Assembly: GCA_016281475.1 (NCBI GenBank)
Contig: JAEEIS010000165.1
Coordinates: forward strand, 1 to 19,189
Length of the DNA stretch: 19,189 nt
Origin: Bacteroidales bacterium
GTDB taxonomy: Bacteria; Bacteroidota; Bacteroidia; Bacteroidales; P3
Direction: 5' to 3'
Shown here: positions 7,312 through 13,946 of the stretch, piece by piece
Layout of the letters: every line of letters starts with the position of its first letter
Numbering within the stretch: position 1 is the stretch's first letter
Made by a program: the position numbers and the translations under genes
Notes under the pieces: generated by a model
What the model was told of the DNA's origin: nothing
The model's input: the letters and a program-made list of their open reading frames with translations, nothing else
The model's database searches: none

Positions 7312-7463
7312 GGTGGATTAGTGATTAGGAAATTGAAAGTTGAAAGGTGAATTGTGAAATGTGATTTAGTGAATTGTGATGTGTGAATTGTGAAAGGACA
7401 AATGTATTGTCAATTCACAATTCACGATTCACAAGTATTGTCAATTCACCATTCACGACATTC
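7312..7463. repeat. Heptad hairpin element (copy C, inverted orientation)
   Basis: About twenty 7-mers in near-constant phase (TTGAAAG, GTGAATT, GTGAAAT, GTGATTT, then the complementary forms) with the same hairpin core as copies A and B but on the opposite strand (7385-7423). A half copy of the core (TATTGTC followed by AATTCACC) repeats at about 7436-7450. Further heptad-like AT-rich sequence runs to the stop of the truncated surface gene at 7519-7521. With 7200-7311 this accounts for the 319-bp gap before the next gene. Confidence 0.88.
7353..7431. repeat. Left arm of 79-nt inverted repeat
   Basis: The reverse complement matches 8584-8662 at 77 of 79 positions by hand alignment. The pair encloses 7432-8583, which holds the truncated T9SS surface gene. 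Confidence 0.9.
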
Positions 7464-7518
7464 AAATTTACGAATTAACGTTTTAACACATTAACGAATT
7501 GTTTTCAATTTTCATTTT

Positions 7519-8559
7519 TCAATTTATTATGAGTTTGTATGCCGGATGGTGCGGGATGTTTGTCGGTAGTACATAATAGGTTCCAGGGGCAAGGGTGCTC
7601 ACGTCTATCGTCGTTATGCCAGTGGTGAGCGTCGCGTTCATCACTTCCCGGCCTGTAATGTCTATTATCGCTATGGTGGTGGGTGGGTTGCAGCGGATGG
7701 TTACGTTTGCCGACGAGGGATTGGGATAGAGGGTGATGGGGTATGGGGTATGGGGCGTGGGGGTGGCGACGAGGGTGATGACGCTACCTTCGGGGTAGGT
7801 GCCGCCACCGGCGACGGTGCCGAAGGCTTCGTTGTTGGAGAGGAGGGTGACGGTGTAGAGGTTTTCGCCAAGGGTGTTGACGTTGAGGAGCGAGGTGGTG
7901 CTGTCGGCATACCAGTCCTCACCGCAGAGGGTGGTGACATGGATGTCGTAGAAGGTGGCGGAGACGAGGTTGGACAGTGTGTGCCGGACGGTGGATGCCT
8001 GTTGGGGAACAGCGGCTACGGTTTCGACGATGCCAGTGCCGGGCGTGAATCCGGCTGTGCCGTACTCGACTAGGTATTCTTGTGCCAGCGGCTGTGCCTC
8101 CCATTGGAGGGTGATGGAGGTGGTGGTGGCGGCGGCAAGGTTTTCGACTGCCGGGCATCCGCTGGGCGAGATGCTGATGTTGTCGACTGCCGCAGGGGGC
8201 TGTGTTCCGCCCGAAGCGTCGTTGAGCCAGTAGAAGAGCAGGTGGTATTCGCCTACTGCGGGTATCTCGAACAGGGTGTCGACGAGCTGCCATGTGGTGG
8301 CGTTGGATAGGCGATGGCCGCCGTCGAGGGGTATCCATCCGTCGGGTGTAGCGGATCCGTATGGGTTGGTGTTGGTTGCACCCGAGGGGTTGCGTCCGGG
8401 GGTGAAGGTGACGCTGGCGGGCACTAGGAATACCCGCAGGAAGTCGAAGGAACCTTCGCCACGAGCCAGCCAGTGGTAGCGGATGCGGTAGGTGGTGTGG
8501 GTGAGAAGGAGGGTGCGGTAGGCGTAGGCATGGGTGGTTTGGGCGCGGTAATTCGTGAT
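7519..8559 (-). pseudogene. 5'-truncated T9SS-type surface/adhesin protein remnant
   Basis: The open frame begins abruptly at an in-frame stop inside the heptad repeat (8560-8562) and has no signal peptide. Reading from there, TTYRIRYHWLARGEGSFDFLRVFLVP and the following residues look like the second half of a jellyroll surface domain, so coding similarity extends upstream of the first possible start (GTG at 8424). Next comes a fibronectin-III-like module (VENLAAATTTSITLQWEAQ to FYDIHVTTLCG) and the first part of an InlB-like B repeat (FGTVAGGGTYPEGSVITLVATP) that stops short. The last part is a T9SS type A sorting tail (ITLYPNPSSANVTI, IIDITGREV, STLAPGTYYV). Without its 5' end the product cannot be exported, so it is most likely dead. 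The stop TGA lies in a repeat unit, and the remnant sits between the arms of the 79-nt inverted repeat. Confidence 0.8.
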
Positions 8560-8660
8560 TCATGAATGGTGAATAGTGATTCATGAATCGTGAATGGTGA
8601 ATTGACAATACATTTGTCCTTTCACAATTCACACATCACAATTCACTAAATCACAATTCA
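8556..8660. repeat. 15-heptad hairpin element (copy B)
   Basis: Fifteen 7-mers in constant phase, TGATTCA/TGAATGG units on the left and AATTCAC/ACATCAC units on the right, with the hairpin core at 8592-8630. Compared with copy A it has two extra heptads (14 nt) right of the core. The in-frame stop that truncates the surface gene lies in its first unit, and corA ends about 20 nt from the other side. Confidence 0.9.
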
Positions 8661-8662
8661 CA
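8584..8662. repeat. Right arm of 79-nt inverted repeat
   Basis: Pairs with 7353-7431 in inverted orientation; only two mismatches were found on hand alignment. Confidence 0.9.
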
Positions 8663-8679
8663 CGTTAACACATTTTGAT

Positions 8680-9633
8680 TTATCGGTTTGTGCGGCGGTG
8701 GAAGTAGAATATCAGCAGCGACGTGATTACCAGCATCACTCCGATGATGCACCAGAAGGAGGTGACGTTGGTCGTGAAGGGGAAGGCCACGTTCATGCCG
8801 AAGAGGCCCGTGACCACGGTCAGCGGCAGCATGATGGTGGAGAAGATGGTCAGCAGCTTCATAATCTCGTTGGTGCGGTTGGCCTGCAACGAGTCGAAGG
8901 TTTTCGACAGGCCTTCGATCAACTCGCCGTAGTCTTCGATGGAGTCGAACATCTTCTGGTATTGGTCGAGGATGTTGCCCCAGTAGTCTTCCATGTCGAC
9001 CGTCTGGCCGGTAACGGGGTCGGGCACCTCGGGGTCGACAAAGCCTTTGATGGCACCGCCTTCGAACATGTGCAGCACACGCAGCTGGGGTTTGAAAGTG
9101 GTGTTGAGCAGGATGATGTTGCGCCGGGTGACGGAGATGAGTTCGATGATGCTCCTTGCCTTGCGGTTGAAGATGTCGTAGTTGATTAAGTCCACTTCCG
9201 CGCCTACGCGCATGATGAGAGTGTAGGTCTCCAGCATCAGGCGGTCGAGGATGTGGTAGAGCAGTAGGTCGCTTGACGAGAGCATTTCCTTCACGTCGTC
9301 GTCATCGTCGCGTAGGTCTTCTTGCATCTCCTCAAATAGTTTCTGTACCACCCAGTGCGATTTGCCTATGGTGATGATGAAATCCTTGCCCCAGAATATC
9401 TTTACCTCGCGGATGCGGATAAACTTGTTGCCTTTGTCGAAATAGGGGAAGTGAAGAATGAGAAAGTAGTAATCGTCGTATTCGTCCAGCTTGGGTCGCT
9501 GGTTGCTGCCACGGCAGTCTTCAATGTCCAAAGGGTGAAACTGATATTCTTCTAACAGATAGCGGTAATCCTCTTCCGACGGATTGGTGATTTGTTGCCA
9601 TTTCAAGGACTGGTACTGTATAGTCTCAATCAT
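8680..9633 (-). CDS. corA: CorA-family magnesium/cobalt transporter
   Basis: A 317-residue inner-membrane divalent-cation channel of the CorA (2-TM-GxN) family, expected to work as a pentamer carrying Mg2+. A large soluble N-terminal part (about 1-255), including a long acidic and helical stretch (DLRDDDDDVKEML near 110), leads into two C-terminal helices. The signature GMN (279-281, LFGMNVAFPF) closes TM1, and TM2 (CIIGVMLVITSLLIFYF) is followed by a basic tail HRRTNR, as usual for CorA. Length and order are normal. It is probably a single-gene transcript: a good promoter lies about 80 nt upstream, and the heptad hairpin element follows the stop. The start at ATG 9633 (MIETIQYQSLKW) gives the normal N-terminus. 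Confidence 0.93.
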   Translation of the reverse strand: MIETIQYQSLKWQQITNPSEEDYRYLLEEYQFHPLDIEDCRGSNQRPKLDEYDDYYFLILHFPYFDKGNKFIRIREVKIFWGKDFIITIGKSHWVVQKLFEEMQEDLRDDDDDVKEMLSSSDLLLYHILDRLMLETYTLIMRVGAEVDLINYDIFNRKARSIIELISVTRRNIILLNTTFKPQLRVLHMFEGGAIKGFVDPEVPDPVTGQTVDMEDYWGNILDQYQKMFDSIEDYGELIEGLSKTFDSLQANRTNEIMKLLTIFSTIMLPLTVVTGLFGMNVAFPFTTNVTSFWCIIGVMLVITSLLIFYFHRRTNR

Positions 9634-9710
9634 GGGGCTTCCTCCCTTCTTTTTATGACTGCTTGATGGTCAGTGCTCTACATTCGTTTGGTGTTTTTGA
9701 TTTCAAACTG

Positions 9711-9741
9711 CAAAGATACTACTTTTTTTCTACTTGCACAA
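9711..9741 (-). promoter_or_regulatory. Bacteroidota-type promoter of corA
   Basis: On the minus strand a TTG at 9741-9739 is followed after 20 nt by TATCTTTG at 9718-9711, fitting the TTG / TAnnTTTG promoter of the primary Bacteroidota sigma factor. The leader to the ATG is about 70 nt. The remaining 9786-9916 before the next gene shows nothing recognisable. Confidence 0.72.
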
Positions 9742-9757
9742 GAAAAAAATGCGATTT

Positions 9758-9785
9758 GTGAGGAGTGAGGAGTGAATTGAGAATA
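9758..9785. repeat. Short GTGAGGA heptad tract
   Basis: GTGAGGA twice, then GTGAATT and GAGAATA, four 7-mers in phase just upstream of the corA promoter. Confidence 0.7.
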
Positions 9786-9916
9786 GACAACGGTTTGATA
9801 CGGTTGGACGGTCGCCACCCTTCCCCACAAAAGGGGGTGCACTGCAGGCGGCAGGTGCTGTGTGAAACCATGTACACGGATGAAAGCAAACGGCCTTGCC
9901 AGTGGCGGGGGATGCG

Positions 9917-11053
9917 TCACTTTGTCACTGCGCGACGCACCTTCATCTGCCTCATGCCGAACGAGAAACCGACCTGTGCGTTGATGGTGACACCGATGGG
10001 ACTGCCTACGATGTCTTTGAAACGGTCGCGCGAAAGGAACAGCTTGCCGTGTGCCGAGCATTGTAAGCGTGTCAGTTCGTTGCCATAGTACTCGTCGTCG
10101 ACACCTAGGTGGTACTTCACGTCCACGCCGGCACGCCAGCATCCCTCGGCAGGTCCGTTGGAGGCTCCGTCCTCGTCGTAGAGGATGGCCTGCAGGCCGT
10201 AGCCCACAAATGGTGTGACGGTCCACTGGCGGCCATCGATAGCGGCAAAGCCGTAGTTGATGGAAAGGTCAATTGTCGTAATCTTGTCGTAGTTGTAGAG
10301 CTTGTTGATGTTTTCAACGGCATCGATGGAGTCGGGCAGGCATCGTCCGCCCCCGACATACATGTCTAGAGAGAACATGTGCCGCCACAGACCGCCTTCG
10401 AAGTCGAAATACATGCCGCCGCTCGGTGCGAACAGCTTGTGGAGGTCGCCTGCAAAGAACTTGGCACCACAGCCTATGTTGAATATCATGTGGAATTGTG
10501 GTGTTATCTTTTCGATGGCGTTGGCCTTCTGGTGTTGCTCCACCATAAGGGGTGTGATGGAGTCCATCTGCCGCCGTATCGCCCAATCCCACCAAGCCAC
10601 CGCTGCCGTGTCGGCACCATAGTAGGTGTGGTAGCAGAAGCTGTCGACTTCGTAGGAAAGCAGGCGTGTGTAGTAGTTCATATTCGCGTTGCCGCCAGTG
10701 TCGATGACCAGCTGCAGCCTGCGGCGGTGTAGTTCGGCGATGTTGAACGCCACTTGGTTGTATCGCAGTTCCTGTGGCGTGCGGTAGTGGGTGTCTACCC
10801 ACGACATGGTACGGTCGACGTACAGCACAGCCGTACGCGACTTCATCTGGATGCCGTTCACCTCGTCGTTGCGCTGCTCGATGTCGAGGATGTATTCGAG
10901 GTAGGAATGCTCCTGTCCGAGGCTTTCGTTCATGGGTGTGAAGTCGCTCCATGTCAAGGGACCCTTCTCCCAGCCCCGTCGGCTGCTCTGCGCCATAGAC
11001 ATTGTGGTGGTTAACGATATAAGGTAAAAAGCAATAACTATTATACGTTTCAT
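9917..11053 (-). CDS. Exported protein: DUF922-like domain lacking metal-site residues, plus beta-rich C-half
   Basis: 378 residues from the ATG at 11053, which opens a signal peptide (MKRIIVIAFYLISLTTTMSMAQ). The frame also runs back through the heptad tract to 11128, but that extension would only be repeat-encoded Phe/Asn/Gln/Ser and is rejected. Residues 30-115 (GPLTWSDF, SWVDTHYRTPQELRYNQVAFNIAELHRRRL) resemble DUF922 proteins, where the equivalent segment is typically HEQGHFDIAE with an HExxH-like metal site. Here it reads YNQVAFNIAE, so the putative ligands are gone. From about residue 210 the chain has amphipathic strands rich in Gly and aromatics (FNIGCGAKFFAG, YFDFEGGLWRHMFSLDMYVGGG, TPFVGYGLQAILY), like a small outer-membrane barrel. 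It is a paralogue of the gene immediately upstream. Function unknown. Confidence 0.75.
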   Translation of the reverse strand: MKRIIVIAFYLISLTTTMSMAQSSRRGWEKGPLTWSDFTPMNESLGQEHSYLEYILDIEQRNDEVNGIQMKSRTAVLYVDRTMSWVDTHYRTPQELRYNQVAFNIAELHRRRLQLVIDTGGNANMNYYTRLLSYEVDSFCYHTYYGADTAAVAWWDWAIRRQMDSITPLMVEQHQKANAIEKITPQFHMIFNIGCGAKFFAGDLHKLFAPSGGMYFDFEGGLWRHMFSLDMYVGGGRCLPDSIDAVENINKLYNYDKITTIDLSINYGFAAIDGRQWTVTPFVGYGLQAILYDEDGASNGPAEGCWRAGVDVKYHLGVDDEYYGNELTRLQCSAHGKLFLSRDRFKDIVGSPIGVTINAQVGFSFGMRQMKVRRAVTK

Positions 11054-11059
11054 TTTAAG

Positions 11060-11118
11060 TTGAAAATTGAAAGTTGAAAATTGAAAATTGAAAGTTGAAA
11101 GTTGAAAGTTGAAAATTG
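11060..11118. repeat. Eight TTGAAAR heptads in the leader of the 9917-11053 gene
   Basis: Eight perfect 7-mers (TTGAAAA or TTGAAAG) plus TTG, ending 6 nt from the start codon at 11053. On the transcribed strand these read YTTTCAA, directly upstream of the ATG where ribosome binding takes place, so a change in unit number would alter the leader. Confidence 0.92.
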
Positions 11119-11135
11119 GCTGCCGCACCTGTTTC

Positions 11136-12284
11136 TTATTCTCCGCAATGTGCTCTTCCAGACATCAGCGCGATGCCCACCTGCAGGTTGACGGTGAATC
11201 CCGCCGGGGTGCCCATCACCGACTCAAATCGGTTGTGGGTGGCGTAGAGCTTTGCGTGGAGCGACACGATGTCGTGCGTCGCGTTGTAGCGTTGTCCGCA
11301 CATGAATTCGTTCACCTCCACTTGGTTCGAGAAGATGTGATGGAAGTCCACGCCCACATGCAGGCATCCGTCCGTGGGGCCGTGCGACGACTCGTCGTCG
11401 CCGTTGTAGTAGAAATGCTGCCATCCGTAGCCCACAAAGGGAGTGAGGCGGACGTGCGCGTTGTCCACCACCGCGTAGCCGTAGGCCATGTAGAAATCGA
11501 GGTGGTAGACCATATCGGTAGTGTAGAGGTCGTTAATTTCCCTCGCCTCGTCCACCTGCAGCATCTCCTGTCGGCAGCGGCTGCCGCCCAAGGTCAGTGC
11601 CGAGGTGAAGAAATGGCGGCGCAGCCCCATGTCGCCCGTGCAGCCCAGCTCGAAACCGTTGCCCAGATAGTCGTGCAGCCCGCCGCCGATATACGTGTAC
11701 CCCACGTCGAACGAGAACCCCCAGCGAAACGGGGCGTCGCGGTGGCTGCTGAAAGTGTGCAAGGGCATGCTGTCGAGCCGTCGGCGCACGTTGGTCTGCC
11801 ACAGGCGGAGACCCACGCTGTCGCGCCCCTCCTGAGTATCCTCGTCCAGGCGGGCAATGTCGTCGCCCACCCGCCGCATGGTGTTGTCTAGCAGCTGGTC
11901 GGGGTTCACAATCTCGAGAAACGACTGCCGCCCCTCCAAGATATAGTTCTCCAGCCTACGGCGGTGCAGCTCCACCAGGTCGAAGGCGCACTGGTGGTAT
12001 GCCAGCAGTTGCGGAGTGCGGTAGGCAGTGTCCGCCCACGAGAAATCGGGACTCATAAACGCCGTCACGGCGGGATGCAGGTATTTCACCCCGTCGTGCT
12101 TCTCCATGCTGCCTTGTATACCCATGTAGTATTCCAGGTGCGAACACTTCTTCCCGATGGCGGTATTGTGGCTAAAATCGTTCCACGTCAGCGGTCCCAT
12201 CTTCCACTGGCGGACGTATGTCTGCGCCTGCGCCCCTATGGCCGAAAGGGCACAAAGTGCTGTAAGTATAAGTACTTTCTTCAT
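11136..12284 (-). CDS. Exported paralogue: DUF922-like degenerate domain plus beta-rich C-half
   Basis: 382 residues from the ATG at 12284, with signal peptide MKKVLILTALCALSAIGAQAQ; upstream in-frame codons back to 12338 overlap the promoter and are rejected. It aligns along its length with the next gene: GPLTWNDF (30-37), SWADTAYRTPQLLAYHQCAFDLVELHRRRL (82-111), and a C-terminal half of likely barrel strands (GFSFDVGYTYIGGGLHDYLGNG, MAYGYAVVDNAHVRLTPFVGYGWQHFY, GTPAGFTVNLQVGIAL). In DUF922 relatives the marked segment carries HEQGH; here YHQCA keeps at most one histidine and no glutamate, so peptidase activity is unlikely. It has its own promoter and probably drives both paralogues, 82 nt apart. 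It is likely an outer-membrane protein facing the periplasm with its N-domain. Role unknown. Confidence 0.75.
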   Translation of the reverse strand: MKKVLILTALCALSAIGAQAQTYVRQWKMGPLTWNDFSHNTAIGKKCSHLEYYMGIQGSMEKHDGVKYLHPAVTAFMSPDFSWADTAYRTPQLLAYHQCAFDLVELHRRRLENYILEGRQSFLEIVNPDQLLDNTMRRVGDDIARLDEDTQEGRDSVGLRLWQTNVRRRLDSMPLHTFSSHRDAPFRWGFSFDVGYTYIGGGLHDYLGNGFELGCTGDMGLRRHFFTSALTLGGSRCRQEMLQVDEAREINDLYTTDMVYHLDFYMAYGYAVVDNAHVRLTPFVGYGWQHFYYNGDDESSHGPTDGCLHVGVDFHHIFSNQVEVNEFMCGQRYNATHDIVSLHAKLYATHNRFESVMGTPAGFTVNLQVGIALMSGRAHCGE

Positions 12285-12308
12285 ATTGTTATTACACATT
12301 TGCCGATG

Positions 12309-12338
12309 CAAATGTACACAAAAAAAAGCACTCAACAA
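12309..12338 (-). promoter_or_regulatory. Promoter of the DUF922-like gene pair
   Basis: The minus strand has TTG (12338-12336), a 19-nt spacer that is T-rich, and TACATTTG (12316-12309), matching TTG / TAnnTTTG. The -7 box ends 24 nt before the ATG at 12284. Confidence 0.7.
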
Positions 12339-12380
12339 AAAAATATCATCTTAAAGATGCTCGTGCCACATAGTGCGGCA
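12337..12380 (-). terminator. Possible weak terminator after the secreted-protein operon
   Basis: Downstream of the stop at 12397, the minus strand can form TGCC-CAC/GTG-GGCA (12380-12364, one bulge) and then CATC/GATG around TTTAA (12359-12347), followed directly by ATATTTTTTT. Stems are short; it overlaps the next gene's -33 region. Confidence 0.3.
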
Positions 12381-12396
12381 GCCTACCTTTTACTTC

Positions 12397-13938
12397 TTAT
12401 TCCACCACCAGCCGCTTCGTGGCGATGCCTGCGGGCGTGTGGATGGCAACCACATATACCCCCTTTGCCAACGTGCTCACGTCGAAGGTGGCTGTCAGGC
12501 CGTCGGACTCCTGCTCCAGCACCGCGTTGCCCTTCAGGTCGTACACCACCACGCGGCTCAGCCTGTGGCTCGACTCCACCGTCACTCTCCCTGTTGCTGG
12601 ATTGGGCGTGAGGGTGAAGAGCCCGTCGGCTGCCACGGTGTCGATGCCCACGTCCTGTCGGACGAAGTAGGCGGTGAACGCCGTGTCCTGCCCTATCACG
12701 AACTGCCGTGGGTTGTCACAGCTGCCGTCGTTCCAGTGGTCGAAGAGGTAGGGGACTATGGCACCCGTGGCGGTCAGCGTCACCGTGTCGTCGCACCAAT
12801 ACTGCCCGCCGCCCAGCACCATGCCCATGTCCTCCGGCACGCAGCCGGTCACCACCATGTAGCGGGGCTTGGGCTCGAAGTAGGCGGTGAAGAGGGTGTC
12901 CTGCGTCAGGTATACGTCGCGCGGGTTGTCGGTGTTGCCGTCGTTCCAGTGGCTGAATCGGTAGCCGTACTCCGGCGTGGCGGTGATGGTCTGCGTCACC
13001 CATTTCGACATGCTCCTCGTCGGCCCCGCCGTCCCCATCTCCAGGTTCGCCGACTCCACCTCTATCGTGGCGGAATCTATCATCAGCAGATACGGTCCCC
13101 ACCAGTTACTAAGGTTGCCATAATTATCTACCTCATCTATTACAAATGTCGTATCTTTATTATCGATGCTCATTCGGCTAATATAACTATTGTAGTTATA
13201 CATACACAGAGGATCAATTCCACTTGAGTCATAAGGTATGGCGTTATCAAGATATACAACGGCATGGACGTATGGATGAGATAGCCAATTAGCATGACCA
13301 AGTTCTGTAGTAAAAGTCGTATAGTTATAATTGGTGCCAAAAATATAATATAAGGAATCTACCACAACAGGATGGTCAAACTTCAAATCATACAAATAGA
13401 CATGTCTGAACCCGTATGTGGCAGAATCCACATTGATGGGAAACTTCCATACTTTGCGCGCCGCCGTGTCCCATCGGGTGGAGACTGACCCCACCACGGC
13501 CAGTTCGCCCGCCGTGTCCGGACATAGGATATATACCGTGTCGGGATACACCGTATCTCTCCAGATACAACTATCTATAGTTCCCTGTGGTAAATAACGG
13601 GCATGGTCTTCTAAAAAATCTATCATAACAGCCACGCCGGTAAAGGCTGCAGGACCGTCCACATGATGTTTGTATGACGAAAAGAGATGAACCGAACAAA
13701 AGGGATCCACACACCCTCTAATCTCACCATCAATCCCAAACGATCCCCAATCTTCAGGCCTGTTGGGAAGTTGCTCGGGAGTGTCAGGAGTGTCATAATA
13801 GTAAAAGCAGCTATCAATCCAGCCTTCTGGAAAATAATATTTAGGAAGTCTCCCATCTCTCCCAGAGACAGTATCGTAGGTCTGTGCACAAACTGCTCCA
13901 CACAATGCGATAAAAAATAGCAATACGATTCTTTTCAT
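12397..13938 (-). CDS. T9SS-secreted protein with two InlB-type repeats
   Basis: 513 residues, signal peptide MKRIVLLFFIALCGAVCAQ. Residues about 20-310 are not recognised but include a possible sugar- or surface-binding beta region. Two InlB/Listeria-Bacteroides-type repeats follow (ITATPEYGYRFSHWNDGNTDNPR and VTLTATGAIVPYLFDHWNDGSCDNPR, each ending DT.FTAYF). Residues 440-513 are a T9SS type A sorting tail (LTPNPATGRVTV, VVVYDLKGNAV, STLAKGVYVVAIHT, KRLVVE), which directs passage through the type IX secretion system and removal or anchoring at the cell surface. It is the third gene of the operon, 8 nt behind the propeller-like gene. Base composition changes inside the gene: the unique part is AT-rich, the repeats and tail GC-rich. 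It is probably a surface adhesin-like protein; ligand unknown. Confidence 0.85.
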   Translation of the reverse strand: MKRIVLLFFIALCGAVCAQTYDTVSGRDGRLPKYYFPEGWIDSCFYYYDTPDTPEQLPNRPEDWGSFGIDGEIRGCVDPFCSVHLFSSYKHHVDGPAAFTGVAVMIDFLEDHARYLPQGTIDSCIWRDTVYPDTVYILCPDTAGELAVVGSVSTRWDTAARKVWKFPINVDSATYGFRHVYLYDLKFDHPVVVDSLYYIFGTNYNYTTFTTELGHANWLSHPYVHAVVYLDNAIPYDSSGIDPLCMYNYNSYISRMSIDNKDTTFVIDEVDNYGNLSNWWGPYLLMIDSATIEVESANLEMGTAGPTRSMSKWVTQTITATPEYGYRFSHWNDGNTDNPRDVYLTQDTLFTAYFEPKPRYMVVTGCVPEDMGMVLGGGQYWCDDTVTLTATGAIVPYLFDHWNDGSCDNPRQFVIGQDTAFTAYFVRQDVGIDTVAADGLFTLTPNPATGRVTVESSHRLSRVVVYDLKGNAVLEQESDGLTATFDVSTLAKGVYVVAIHTPAGIATKRLVVE

Positions 13939-13946
13939 TTATTTTG

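Noticed and set aside
7432..8583. Insertion sequence between the inverted arms
   Set aside because: The enclosed frame is a surface-protein remnant, with no transposase residues, and no target duplication was obvious; kept only as a possible cassette.
6022..8662. CRISPR array
   Set aside because: The repeats are contiguous 7-mers without unique spacers of constant length, and no cas gene is present.
11054..11128. Upstream start for the 9917-11053 gene
   Set aside because: It would encode only heptad-derived FNFQLST-like residues in front of an intact signal peptide at MKRIIVIAF.
12285..12338. Upstream start for the 11136-12284 gene
   Set aside because: This stretch contains the -7 and -33 promoter boxes, and a good signal peptide starts at 12284.
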